Notes under the pieces: generated by a model | The model's input: the letters and a program-made list of their open reading frames with translations, nothing else | Told to the model about the DNA's origin: nothing | Databases searched by the model: none | Program-made: the position numbers and the translations under genes | Shown: piece by piece, positions 25,126 to 36,064 of the stretch | Numbering within the stretch: position 1 is the stretch's first letter | Layout: each line of letters opens with the position of its first letter | Source: Acanthosepion lycidas | Lineage: Eukaryota; Mollusca; Cephalopoda; Sepiida; Sepiidae | Direction: 5' to 3' | Assembly: GCA_963932145.1 (NCBI GenBank) | Contig: OZ010581.1 | Coordinates: 89,182,555 to 89,246,554 of the forward strand | DNA length: 64,000 bases

Positions 25126-25189
25126 GTGCCAAGTAAGTGTTTGGTGTATGTGCTCATCGTAATTATAATAAAATTAAACATATTTATTA

Positions 25190-25270
25190 TTAGGTTGGTG
25201 CAAAAATAATGTCGTTTTATCACATATGTTACTATGTGATAAAACTACCATTATTTTTGCACCAACCTAA
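25190..25270. mobile_element. Mariner-type MITE, short subtype
   Basis: Same TTAGGTTGGTGCAAAAAT ends and TA duplications (25188-25189, 25271-25272), but 81 bp, with a different interior: TTTTATCACAT/ATGTGATAAAA instead of the TTGACG/CGTCAA inner arms. A hairpin over nearly its whole length. Confidence 0.92.
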
Positions 25271-25343
25271 TACATTATGCTGCATTTGATTATCAGGGCT
25301 TTATATCAATAATTAGTGATGACTATTTTTTCATACAGTATTA

Positions 25344-25458
25344 GCATACGGTCAGATTTTGGAACGCCGGTTCTGGTATTATCATCGAAGTTAAGCAACG
25401 TTGAATCAGGTCAGTACTAGATGAGTAACCGCTTGTAAATACCAAGTGCTATAAGCTT
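25344..25458 (+). rRNA. 5S rRNA-like sequence (pseudogene or 5S-derived retroposon head)
   Basis: Over about 115 bp it follows the 5S rRNA sequence by eye: TACGG at the start, GCCGGTTCTGGT, GAAGTTAAGCAACG (box A region), GGTCAGTACTAGATGAGTAACCGC (box C region), AATACCAAGTGCT and a final AAGCTT. It differs from metazoan 5S at many positions (TATTATCATCG for the usual GTCCGATCACCG part), so it is not a normal 5S gene. It may be a 5S pseudogene or the head of a 5S-derived SINE; the downstream 200 bp show no clear body. Confidence 0.78.
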
Positions 25459-25822
25459 AGATGTGCGTGTGTTGTAATGAATAATGACACGGAAATGGAA
25501 ATCGAAAAGCCGAATTTATTATATTCATTTAAGCAGAAATACGCTTGGGAAAGGTTTGAATCCACTTAGCCATGTGTTAATTAGTAAAATTAATAGGAAC
25601 TATATGAGGAAATCATTATTAACTCTAAAAATCTCTTAGACGCTAAAACTATTTTCTAGTTTTAAATAACGTGCAATAAGACGATAGACTGTAAAATCAA
25701 ATCAATCAATCATTCACACGATATTAAATATGAGTAATTTATTTAGTTAATGTTCTTTTTGCTAATGTTGACACACGTATAAGAAAATGCATATGAAACA
25801 AACTTAAGAAGTAAAGGTCTAC

Positions 25823-25827
<5 letters not shown>

Positions 25828-25907
<80 letters not shown>

Positions 25908-25913
25908 AGTGTT

Positions 25914-25959
<46 letters not shown>

Positions 25960-25992
25960 ACTATTGGTCAATATATAAATATATATAATATA

Positions 25993-26052
<60 letters not shown>

Positions 26053-26062
26053 ATTGCAACGC

Positions 26063-26112
<50 letters not shown>
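25828..26112. repeat. Cluster of four (TA)n arrays
   Basis: TA runs at about 25828-25903, 25916-25953, 25999-26045 and 26063-26112, separated by TTATTAGTG/CTATTGGTCAA-type and GCAACGCG spacers. The first spacers resemble each other, indicating local duplication. Confidence 0.95.
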
Positions 26113-26114
<2 letters not shown>

Positions 26115-26115
<1 letters not shown>

Positions 26116-26715
26116 CGTTGTAATTGTGGTTGATAGAAAGGGCATATGTTTTAACGGCTCGAAAATGTTATGATTGCAGCCTAGAAGTGTTTGACAAGGA
26201 AGATTTCCATTATTCAAATGCTTTATAATCAACGGAACATGTCTGAGATTTGATTGCCACTAGTTACAATAAATAGAAAAAGATGCTTTCTTACATTTAT
26301 CGAAAACCCAGCTGTTTTTCCGGCTGTATTTTTCCTTTGCTTTTTCTGTCTCTGATTATTGCTATCGTCCATATAAATGCACCATTTTGACAGCCCGTGC
26401 CATTCATAAAAACTAGAAATAGGAAACTAGTGGAAACACATTTTATTGAGTTTGTAGGAATGTTCTCGAACATTAAATATTCTAGGATATCCAAGTGGAA
26501 CTCTTTCAGAAAAATGTTCAGTTCGGCGAAGACAATCCTTCATCAGTAGCTTTACAGATTATGTTAATAAAATACTCATGTTAATAAAGTTATTACGAAG
26601 GAATTTCAGTTGCTTGCATTCGGTGTGAGACTCATTGTAATCGAAAAAATGCGCCGAATGTTCTGTGTTTAATATACTAGTAAAATATAAAAGTTTCAAT
26701 GCACTAGATCTTCAT
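26115..26715. other. Spacer
   Basis: Minus-strand frame 26297-26494 (65 codons) has no recognised domain. Nothing else seen. Confidence 0.4.
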
Positions 26716-26719
26716 CATG

Positions 26720-26771
<52 letters not shown>
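26720..26771. repeat. (TAA)n array
   Basis: Uninterrupted TAA on the plus strand. Confidence 0.97.
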
Positions 26772-26774
<3 letters not shown>

Positions 26775-27275
26775 CAAAAAATTGTTCTGACAAGTACAGC
26801 CCACACTTTATCTATGTAATTTTTTTTTTTTTTTTTGTCAGTGGAAAGTGTCATGATGCCATTTCTAACCTTAGGTCCCTGGGCGGGATCCGGAAAGAAA
26901 TGTGTAAACTTCAGAAATGAAAGAAAATAAAAATAATATTAATAATAATTTAAAATTTATCTTTTAGTGGCTAGTAGGTTGAGAGATGGCCGGAAATGTA
27001 TAATATACTTTTCCCTCGCTTCTAACCCTTTGTTTAATGAATTCTTTGATAGTCTCCCTGCCAAACTGTAGTAGAAGGTCCAGCCTACCCCCAAAAATTT
27101 GATAAGTGTCTGTCGTTGGCGACGGAAAGTTGAAAATTTGTGGAAAATCACTTGTGCCATGCTCCGAACATGTAAGGAATGGTCAATACTTTTTCTGTAC
27201 TTTGGTATGATTCTAAATTTCTTTGAGTCAATTTAATTCTTTCATTTTAATTTCCCTTTTCACTTTCTTTTATCC

Positions 27276-27277
<2 letters not shown>

Positions 27278-27324
<47 letters not shown>
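27278..27324. repeat. (TTA)n array
   Basis: Uninterrupted TTA on the plus strand, immediately 5' of the LINE. Confidence 0.97.
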
Positions 27325-27664
27325 TAACACTGAGTAATAAAATCTGATATTCCCCCTAGGAATGGTCACTCCGACTTATACTTAGTTAAAACTTAGTATA
27401 GACTACCCAAGCGATTACAATACACTCTTATGAACTACTCTACCTTCGATATCTTAATCACTTTCATACCAATGTCACTGGTTAGGCTTGCTCATTGGTC
27501 TTCTTCGAGAGTCGTCCTAAAGCTGGTAACCTAAACATAATTACCCCTTGGCGGTCAAGGTTAAAACGCAAATCTCTACCAATTTCAATGAATGCGAATA
27601 AAATTTTATACCGGATCGGTCGTCACCTGGTTCAGCAAGGGCCGGGTCCCTCAGAGAGGAACTA

Positions 27665-28647
27665 ATCTAAGGACGAAAAATCTGTCACTGGAACAAATTC
27701 TTCCACAAACGAAGAGACACTAGGTCACCAAACCCGGACTAATGCCAACCTTGGACCAAGTGACTCAATACCAAATCGACTAATAAAAAGAAAACGAAAG
27801 AAACGGTCTCGCGAAGTGTATCAACAAGTCATGACATCATTCTTCACTGCACCGGCAAAACCCTGCAAAGAAGACCACCAATCAAACATATCAAATATGG
27901 AGAATTATGGTAGGAAGTGATATAAGAACTAACCTCAATCCAAACGTGCCTGCCAATGTCCGTAGGTACATTATGCGAAACAACAGACTCTCAAAGACAG
28001 AAATAGATAGGATAAAATTAGATATAAGACAAAATACTATGACCCATCACTCAAACTGTAATGAGATGAATGTAGAAATGAGTAATCTGACAGAGGATGA
28101 GGTAAAAACTAAAACAAATGAAATAAGAAATAACCTCCCAGGAAATAAAATCAAAGACGCTACCTTAAACACACAATGCAGTTCTCCAGACAATGTCACT
28201 GAAGATGACTCGAGGTACATTAAGTTAGAATTCCTTGAAAACCACAAAGCTGAAATCACCGATGCGAAAAATCACATCATCCAAGTACTCAGCCGAGTAA
28301 CTTTCATACAATTGTCAGACAGAGACCAGCTTCTCAAAATCCATATGACAAATTCCAACAAGCACACCCTGAAAATATACAACACTGCTCTGGAAAAACT
28401 GTTAGCAGATAAACCACCAGCAAACATCACAGAAGTTAACAACATCATATACGCAACAGGTTTAGAAGCGACTCGGAAGTTTAGGGTCAAGACAATTAAT
28501 AAAATTAACAGACACAGAGAGCCAGCTTGGAAAGCAAAACTGATACGAGAAATAAAACAAATCAGATGTGAGCTTTCTATATTAGATGAGTTCACCAGAA
28601 TTCCTAATTTCCACACGCAAGTGCAAAAAGATCAAGCGGAAAAATAA
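27665..28647 (+). pseudogene. R4-type LINE, N-terminal part of the polyprotein
   Basis: A frame after a stop at about 27660 reads a low-complexity segment, then KRKRKKRSREVYQQVMTSFF and on to a stop just after 27905. The protein continues in the next frame from 27907: DIRTNLNPNVPANVRRYIM, then a 246-residue frame with LEFLENHKAEI and KINRHREPAWKAKLIREIKQIR. A single frameshift therefore lies around 27900-27915. The Lys/Arg run may be a nucleic-acid contact or nuclear targeting patch; no zinc finger is clear. The stretch ends at 28647 and the connecting region continues in the overlapping frame. Confidence 0.75.
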
Positions 28648-29002
28648 CATTAAATCCCTAATTAACATTTCATCAATCACGGAAATGCTGAAGCAGAAAC
28701 TTCAGCTAAAGGCACAGAGAACAAGACGATACGAAAAACGTTGTAGGTTCTATCGCCAAAATAAGATATTCCAAACGAACCTTAAGACATTTTACAGGGA
28801 AATATACATGTCGAAAAGCCACTATCGATTGATAATGTGCAGACATTTTGGGAAAATATTTGGAGCAGCCCAAAAGAATATAACCCAAATGCAGAATGGA
28901 TCCGCCGTGAAGAAGAACGAATACTGGATACGCCTCTGCAAGAATGGAAAAAATATATCCACAGATGATGTTAGGCAAGCTCTAACGAAATCCCAAAAAT
29001 GA
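28586..29002 (+). pseudogene. R4-type LINE, region between N-terminus and RT
   Basis: Frame-shifted continuation with CKKIKRKNNIKSL, LKQKLQLKAQRTRRYEKR and RQNKIFQTNLKTFYRE, sequences typical of the segment upstream of RT motif 0 in R4/R2-like proteins. It ends with DDVRQALTKSQK and a stop; the expected WKSPG continuation is still visible after the stop. The first Met is not a real start. Confidence 0.75.
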
Positions 29003-29090
29003 AAATCCCCAGGTACCCAATTTCTGGCTTTATCATCTCTCATCTATCTATAAAATCCTTGCAAAAACATTATCAACGCTTGTAAATGCT

Positions 29091-29474
29091 GTGGATTCCG
29101 GGATGAAATCCGGTACCAATAAATAACAAACGCTAAGAATTAATATAGGAAAATAATGTATTTACCTAATAATACAAACTGGTAATGCAGGTTAGTAGTT
29201 CCAGGAATACGGGTTCGTATCAAAATATCTATAGAGTCTTTGGTATTGAATTATCGCTGTATGACTTCTTACTGAGTCTACGTGCTCGTTCAGGGTGACT
29301 CTTGATCGCTACGTTCGTTCGGTCTGTCTGTTACCTTCACCCTCACTCTTCCAGTTACCTATAACCTTACACTCGTCCTCCTGTTCCGGTCTTGCTCTCG
29401 AGTCTTCACGTATCAGTAGCATATGTATATACTGGGTGAGTCCATTTGTGTAAAAAGGGGAGGACTCCGCAACA
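29091..29474. mobile_element. ~385-bp foreign insertion in the LINE
   Basis: The LINE reading AAATGCTGTG breaks at about 29090 and resumes at GTGAATAATCCC near 29475, with a possible 3-bp GTG repeat at the junctions. The insert starts GATTCCGGGATG and ends ACTCCGCAACA, holds an AATAAA near its start and has a C/T-rich middle. The extended left end (TGTGGATTCC) and the reverse of the right end (TGTTGCGGAGTCC) are weakly similar. The class is unknown; a solo LTR or a non-autonomous DNA element are both possible. Confidence 0.6.
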
Positions 29475-30347
29475 GTGAATAATCCCAATAAAATCCCGGA
29501 ATGGATTACTGAAGGTATTACATACCTCATGCCAAAAACAACTAAAACAGACGACCCGAAAAATTATAGGCCGATAACATGTCTCTCCACAACGTATAAG
29601 TTGATCACGTCTGTCCTGACGAACCGTACTTATTCCTTTTTCGAAACAAACATCATTCTTCCCCTGGAACAGAAGGGATTCATGAGAGGTTCATATGGCT
29701 GCAAAGATCAATTCCTGATAAATAAAATGATCCTGGAAAACTGCAAGAGACGACGTAGAAATCTTAGCGCAGCGTGGATTGATTGTCGTAAAGCCTTTGT
29801 TAGTGTTCCATATTCTTGGATCCTTGAGACTTTGAAAATGTACAGAGTCTCCCCTGTGGTACTAAATTTCCTTAAGCACAGCATGGCAATGTGGAACACC
29901 AAACTATACCTTAGTCACACCGGGGGCACTGACATATCCAACCGTCTGAATATCCGACGTGGAATCTTTCAAGGAGACTCTCTGTCACCCCTTCTATTTT
30001 GTTTGTCCTGAATCCCCCTTACGCATGAATTGAACAACAGTAGCTATGGTTACAAAATAAATAAGAAAATATTCAATCACCTACTCTACATGGATGAACT
30101 CAAACTCTTTGCAAAAGACGACAATGAGTTGAAAGGCCTCCTCAATATTGTAAAATACTTCAGTGACGACATAGGTATGGACTTCGGATTAGATAAATGT
30201 GCAAAAGTAACATTCAAGAAAGGTAGAATTACAGAAACACCCTTAATAGATTTAGATTTTGTCACAAAGATTAGGGAACTGGAGCATGATGAAGCCCATA
30301 AGTTCTTGGAATTAGCGAATCAGATGGCATACAACAGCCCCGAATGA
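29475..30347 (+). pseudogene. R4-type LINE reverse transcriptase
   Basis: Frame 29475-30011 holds NPNKIPEWITEGITYLMPK, KNYRPITCLSTTYKLIT (RT motifs 1-2), FMRGSYGCKDQFLINK, AWIDCRKAFVSVP (motif A; the usual Y/F-D-KAFD pattern is altered but the first Asp is present) and GIFQGDSLSPLLF (motif B). After a stop the same protein goes on at 30030-30347 with HLLYMDELKLFAKDD. Motif C is YMDE instead of YMDD, losing one catalytic Asp. The tail EAHKFLELAN replaces the usual YKYLGV-type text after further change. Confidence 0.9.
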
Positions 30348-31475
30348 AGGAAAAAATAAGAAAATAGTACTACAGGCGTGTACGTCTGGTACTAAATACT
30401 GAACTAAACTCAAAAAACAGAATATCAGCCATAAACAACTTGGCTGTCCCTGTGGTGCAATACAGCTTTAATGTCCTTAACTGGACCATGGCTGAAATTA
30501 AGCGAATGGACGCCAAAACGAGAAAACTTCTCACTTCCTACCGCATGCATCATTCCAATGCTGACGTTGATCGTCTGTATGTGCCCAGATTCGAAGGAGG
30601 CAGAGTATTATTTCAACTAGAACTGTCCTAAAACCTACAACAATTGGCATCCAAATATACTTGAAAACTTCAAAAGACTGGATGATGGTATGTGTCAAAG
30701 AACATGAAAGTAGTAAGCGTCTTTATTTCGTAATAAAGGAAGCCAACAAATTCAAAATGGAGTTTCAAATGAGAGAAGAAATACAAGTGAAGCACAATAC
30801 ATCGGCTGAAGCCGCAAAATACTTAAAAAAAGAAAGCTAAGAAAAATGCAACCGACCAGATACAGAAACAATGGCAAGATAAACCGCCAATACTCTGCCC
30901 GTAGCAAACAAGCTGACGTAGACAAAACCCGTACCTATCAGTGGCTACGTAGTGCAGGGTTGAAAGCTGAAACTGAAGGTTTCATCCTTGCTGCACAAGA
31001 CCAATGCTTGTTAACTAGGAATTGTTAAGCACATATATGAAATTATTGTTTTAGCCCAAAATGCGGATTCTGTTATAAATATCCAGAAACAATTGATCAT
31101 CTTGTATCAGGTTGCACGATATTGGCACCCACTAAGTATAAAACCCAGCATGATAGAGTCAGCCAATATCAGCACTGGAAAATATGCAACGTCTCCCGGA
31201 AGGAAACTGAAAGAAACTGGTATGAACACCACCCCGACCCGGTTGCGGAGATAGGATCTGTTACAATTCTATGGGACTACACAATACACACTGCCAGACC
31301 AATCAAAGCCAACCGCCCAGACATTGTTATTAAAGACCACAAACAAAAAAAGTCCCTCCTTATTGATATGGCAGCCCCTGCTGACTGCAATGTATCTTTG
31401 AAGATATTTAACAAACTGTCAAAATACAAGGACCTAGAAATAGAAATCTCAAAAATGTGGCACACCTAAATCTTC
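30348..31475 (+). pseudogene. R4-type LINE C-terminal Cys-His and endonuclease region
   Basis: Pieces in three frames: YSFNVLNWTMAEIKRMDAKT and DVDRLYVPRFEGGRVLFQLE (30440-30631); DKTRTYQWLRSAGLKAETEGF with AAQDQCL (30846-31028); a Cys/His segment; then 31122-31469, with WYEHHPDPVAE, VTILWDYTIHTARPIKANRPDIVIKD and KKSLLIDMAAPAD, ending LSKYKDLEIEISKMW. The RPDIVIKD...K pattern is the PD-(D/E)xK core of the restriction-like endonuclease that sets target choice in R2/R4-type LINEs. The expected last 40 or so residues are missing. Confidence 0.85.
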
Positions 31476-31586
31476 GTTTTGATGTGTGTATATACTTGAT
31501 TATTTTAAATCATTTTATCCTATGGGCCATAAAGCTGGATTTCAGTATCACTTGCAACTGAGAAGAGGGAAAAAGGATGGATCCGG

Positions 31587-31654
31587 CTAATATTCTTACC
31601 TATTTTAAAACAACTCTATCTTCTGAGATCTTTTTAAATAGGTAAGAATATTAG
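31587..31654. repeat. Hairpin with ~22-bp stem
   Basis: Arms 31587-31609 and 31633-31654 (CTAATATTCTTACCTATTT and its complement) pair around a 23-nt loop. It lies just past the LINE end. Confidence 0.88.
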
Positions 31655-32018
31655 TGGTGATGGCACAGGCTGACATCAGTTACGAGAAATTGCTCGATAC
31701 AAGCAGCACTATAACGACCGAAATCTATGGCGTAAGATGTTTTAATGTAGTTACTGACAAATGCCGACAAATGTTTAAAGAATATTGTATAGAATTCCTT
31801 GATTAGATATGAAAACTGTTGCAGTTGGACTGGCAAATCCATTTTCACTGGCTTAAACTTCTGGCGAATTGAATTTACCACATACGCTACTTATGAAGGA
31901 AGTTCAGTCATTGTCGAGATGTCATTAACTCGGAAAAGCATCACTTGTTGAAAGGTCATTGTCTATTAATTTTGTAAGGAATGATAACATTTAATGCACC
32001 TGTAAAAATATTCAGAAA

Positions 32019-32081
32019 ATTAATTCAAGATGAAGAACAGAGTAAAGACGATTATGACTTTCTTCTTCATCTTGAATTAAT
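32019..32081. repeat. Hairpin with 19-bp perfect stem
   Basis: ATTAATTCAAGATGAAGAA at 32019-32037 pairs exactly with 32063-32081 around a 25-nt loop. It may be the end pair of a small fold-back element or a pre-miRNA-like structure; no further evidence. Confidence 0.88.
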
Positions 32082-32379
32082 ATATGATATCATAAATACG
32101 GTTATAGCTGAAAATATTTGAAACGAAAGCAGAATATTTCTATCTATTTAGGATGTTGTCCCTATAAGAGATAAGCTATAAAGTATTTCTGATGAATAAA
32201 GCTATTCCTATAAATTAACAAAAGGATGCATAAGGCAATTCAGCGGAAAATGTGTACAGACATATCTTAACTTAAACAAGAAAAGGTTCTACCATTTAAA
32301 GGAATAACGAAAACGCATGCTATCTTTTTTGCCGTTGCCCTTTGGAAGGTTTGGTGTAAAATCACTTTTTCTTACCAGG

Positions 32380-32690
32380 TCCTTTTCTTCTATTTCGCTT
32401 GTCTTGTCTTCTCATCCAATCTTCTCTTTTTATCATCCGCTTCCTCTTCTCTAAAGTTCCTTTCTATCTATTCTTCTATTCTATCTTAATGTTTTACCCT
32501 CTTTCTCTTTCACCCTCTTTTCATTTTTCCTTGCATGCCCTCTTTCTATATCCGCCCTCTCATATTCTCCTTCTTTCTTTTCTTGTATTAATTTTTTATT
32601 CCCTATTCTTTCTCAATTTTTTCTTTTCTTTTTTTTGCGTTTTCTTTTTCTGCTGCTTTCTTGCTGTGGATAGAGAACGATTTTAGTGAA
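32380..32690. repeat. Pyrimidine-rich tract
   Basis: About 300 bp dominated by C and T on the plus strand, giving Ser/Leu/Phe-rich frames that are not real genes. Confidence 0.8.
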
Positions 32691-32694
32691 TAAA

Positions 32695-33500
32695 CCAAAA
32701 TAGAAAGCGGTTAAGGCAAGGATTTTCTCACCGGATTAATTTAACTTATACAGCGACATAACCCACAGAGAACTAAGACTTACCACGATTTATTGTTGGT
32801 GGGCATTATCTCCAGAACATAAGAGGCGCGGGTGGTACTGAATTGATGGCAGATAGGAGCCTGAAGAACTATTAAACAAAGTTGTCAAGGAATACAGCAG
32901 AAGGATTAACCATTAACTACAAGACGACAGAATGCATGGTTGTCAGAAAAGGTCCCAAATCTTAGTTACAATTCGAGGCAATCACAGTCAAGCAGATGCG
33001 CCAGATTTAACTATTTGGTTAGCGTAGTAACAAGTGACGGAAGGGTGAGACATAGACATCTGAAAAAAAAAGACTGGAATAGCGAAGAGTCTTTTAGAAT
33101 CTATGCAAAGAATTAAGAGAGAGGAAAATGTCATTATTAGATAAGGAGTGTCGACATGCTAAGTAATAACTAATTTCCTACCGAAATGATGAGCAATCCC
33201 CTCATAAATGAAAAAGAAATTTGAAGCGAATACGATGTTCTACTGACAAATTATGAGAAAAGCACGGACAGTGAAACAGAAAGTTTTCTTTAAATGAATA
33301 AGATCTATGGAGGGACTACTGTTAACTATCAGATAAGAGGGAGCCAGAATTGTTGGGATTCATCGTGCGCCAAAGGCTTCAAAAATGTAAAACATACAGG
33401 GAATTGTTAGAGCGAAAGCAAGAGAAGAAAGAAGGAATAACGTGCTTAACGAATTAGGTTGAGTAGATGACAGAACAATAAGAAAGAGAGGTAATAAAAA
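32695..33500 (+). pseudogene. Non-LTR retrotransposon RT C-terminal relic
   Basis: Plus-strand pieces across frames: AGGTELMADRSLKNY (32825-32870) for the RT motif YADDT.LMA, both catalytic Asp codons changed to Gly; TINYKTTECMVVRKGPKS for the KT..M block; ITVKQMRQI and VTSDGR for the following FxYLGS..T.DG block; then basic tail pieces ending ARAKAREERRNNVLNELG. The order fits the 3' half of the RT and tail of a common invertebrate LINE type; the clade is unresolved. Many stops, no endonuclease seen. Confidence 0.65.
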
Positions 33501-33689
33501 AGTAATGATAATGTCGAAATTAGCAGTGTCTTCATATAGGAAATATTCGGCATTTATTAACAGAACACTTACTGTTATTGTCGGCTGAAATTTATAAAAT
33601 ATTTTCTAAAAATATGTTAATTTTTAAGAACTGAAACTACTGAATTTCCCTGTTATGGCAACTTTTAATAATAATCTGAATTTCATGCT

Positions 33690-34100
33690 AAACTTTTTGT
33701 TTTTGGTGGTATGGAATGTTAACAACATCATTACAGTATTATGTTCTCTTCTAGTTACCAGTCCTGGATATGACGATAAACTACATCTGGTAGCAACGCC
33801 TGTGATTGGGAGATTGGAAGAATATGGAACCCCCTGTTATCTACGCTAGATCCACCTGAACCGGAGTGTTAGCACCTGTTAAAGTCCCAGCTATGGGCAA
33901 GTAGTGAACACCGAAACAAAAATCTAAAGTACATTATATCTACTATATAACTAAGAAAGATGCGTTTTCACTGAAACTATAAAATTATGTACAATATCTG
34001 GAGTTGAAGGCATAAAAGTGCGTACAAAATATTTAGATTTCTGCATTAATTAACACATAGTGGTACTATTATGCCGCTAAACAAAATCAATCAATCTTCT
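33690..34100 (+). repeat. Possible SINE with (AATC)n tail
   Basis: A GC-richer body (CAACGCCTGTGATTGGGAG, CCACCTGAACCGGAGTGTT) passes into AT-rich DNA and a CAAAATCAATCAATC tail at 34082-34096, like tails of some cephalopod SINEs. No tRNA-like head was found. A similar AATCAATCAATC run is at 25698-25712. Confidence 0.35.
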
Positions 34101-34104
34101 AGTT

Positions 34105-35310
34105 ACAAGTGCTAACAGTTTTTTTGTTGTTAATATTGTAAATGTTCAATAATTTTTGTTAATTGATATTCTCTTCATTTGTAATTTTGAGGCGCCAGTC
34201 TATAGGATTTAATGAAGATTCGGATTGTTTAAGACCTGAATGTTGAATTTGCTTTGCGGCTGGCAATAAAATCCCAGGAAATAACTTCACAGGAAATAAA
34301 TTCTTAGAAAAGTCACAATTTTGGCTAGGAAAAAATACACAGAAAAAAGTCACAAACAAGTGATATATTTGTTTTACCAATGTAGAAAATTTTTGAATCA
34401 CTCTTAACACTGTCGGTAATTTCCATAGAAGGAGGCGTCAAATTATTTTTCGCTAAATCTAAGTATTGTTGATTCACAACAGCATTAAGATTCACGCTAA
34501 TTTCAGGGTCAAGCCTTAGCGATACTAAGGTAATTGGTTAGGTTTTAAAAATAGTCTATTAAAGAAAAAACACAGAAACAGTGCAAACATTGCCTTGATT
34601 CTTTATTTCCTGTGACATTTTCAGCGAGTTTTTTTTTTCCGTGACATGAAGACAATCCAATCACTGGTATGATTAAACGATTTTATATTATTAATACAGA
34701 CGTTTCCGAACGAGTTAGGTACCAAGAATATGAAATTCTCAAACCGACGAGAAGTTACAAAAGACAGGAAGTTGTGGAGAGTCCTGATCCCCCATGTCTG
34801 TAAAAGATATATTTTCTTAAAGAAAACTGTTTACACGAACGATATGTACTAAGTTTAGAAAAAAAGTAACATCAAATGGGACCTTTTCTGTTAATTCCAT
34901 CGAAATAATGTAAGGCTACTAATCGCAAAATTAATTCACCCCCAAAAATTATAAATTTTAAATCAAAGTTTGTTTGTTTTTCGTTAAGTTTTTGACACTT
35001 TTTTGAAATTATAAATTTCAATTCAAAATTTGTTTAGCTTGTCTCGCAACAACTCCAACCCTCAGAATGAAAAATTACCAAAAAATCAGGGAGTTATTAA
35101 CATTTCGTAAGTGCGAATTATATTCCAGGTACTTTCAAGGAATTTTCACAATTAAAAAAAAAAATATGTTTTTCGTTTGTTTACCCGAATGAGCGCGAAT
35201 GTAGACTCCTCACTTAGAAATAACGCCCTCAAGTTGCTCACATTTGGAGCAATCGCGAAGGTCAACCCAGCTGGAATATAATGGAAGTGTCTCGCTCTGG
35301 AAGATTTTAA
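34105..35310. other. Spacer
   Basis: Contains only a local duplication of an AAATTATAAATTT...AATC/TTCAAA..TTGTTT type near 34945-35035. No coding signal. Confidence 0.45.
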
Positions 35311-35314
35311 GGTG

Positions 35315-35317
<3 letters not shown>

Positions 35318-35385
<68 letters not shown>
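35318..35385. repeat. (TA)n microsatellite
   Basis: Uninterrupted TA run. Confidence 0.97.
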
Positions 35386-35388
<3 letters not shown>

Positions 35389-35574
35389 TAGAGACGAATT
35401 ATTATTTTGGAGTGAATTAAAAGAAAAGATGTACAATGACGTTAGGGAGATTCTGCTAAATCAGCTGAAAATGACTTACCCAGTAAATCATCAAATAAGT
35501 TTCTTCGTTTTATTCCGCTTTTGAAGCGGGCACTGATGAAAAATATGTAATTTTATTTGTTACGTGACAGGCTA

Positions 35575-36062
35575 CGGGCTTGATCTCCTCCCCTTATTCT
35601 CTCTTCTCTTTCTTGTTTTTTTTTTATTTACTTCTTTCATTATTTTCTCTTTCTCAACTTTTTCTTTTTCTCCAAATGTTCTTAATTCACTTACTGTCTC
35701 TATTTATTATTTTTTCTCGCAACTCCTTTTTATTTTCCCCCTCTCTTTATACCTTACGTTTACTTTCTCCACCCTCTGTTTCATAATTTATTTTCTTTTT
35801 TCTCCTTCCTATCTCATTTTATTTCTCCTGTTTGCTACTCTTTTCTTTCATTTTTTCTACTCTTTCTCTCGCAGCTCTTTGTTTTAATTAGATTTTTTAT
35901 CTTTCGTTTGCCTTTATTTATTTATATCCACGTTTCTTTCACGTTACTTTATATGCAACATGCTACTAGCATTTTTTTATCTCTTTACCTTTCTCCTTCT
36001 TTTAATTTGACTATTCTTTCTTTCTTTCTTTCTCTCTTTCTTTCTTCCTTCCTGCTGAGACG
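35575..36062. repeat. Long pyrimidine-rich tract
   Basis: Almost 500 bp of CT-rich plus strand ending in TTTCTTTCTTTC and CCTTCCTTCC-like units. The 107- and 66-codon frames are composition artefacts. Confidence 0.85.
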
Positions 36063-36064
36063 TC

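Larger units (their letters stand above)
27325..31475 (+). mobile_element. R4/Dong-type LINE with C-terminal restriction-like endonuclease, degenerate
   Basis: About 4.1 kb of plus-strand coding relic, read in several frames. It has the order expected for an R4-clade element: basic N-terminal segment, long connecting region, reverse transcriptase, Cys-His region and a PD-(D/E)xK-type endonuclease. Dong from Bombyx is known to insert in TAA repeats. Here the element starts next to a TTA array, while copies at 59.5-61.2 kb lie in TAA arrays. Frame shifts, an RT active-site change and a foreign insertion (29091-29474) make it dead. The 3' end after the endonuclease is not followed by an array. 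Confidence 0.85.

Noticed and set aside
25344-25458. Functional 5S rRNA gene
   Set aside because: Too many differences from metazoan 5S at conserved positions and no tandem neighbours.
35564-35887. 107-codon hydrophobic frame as a membrane protein
   Set aside because: Entirely within a pyrimidine tract; Phe/Leu/Ser richness follows from composition.
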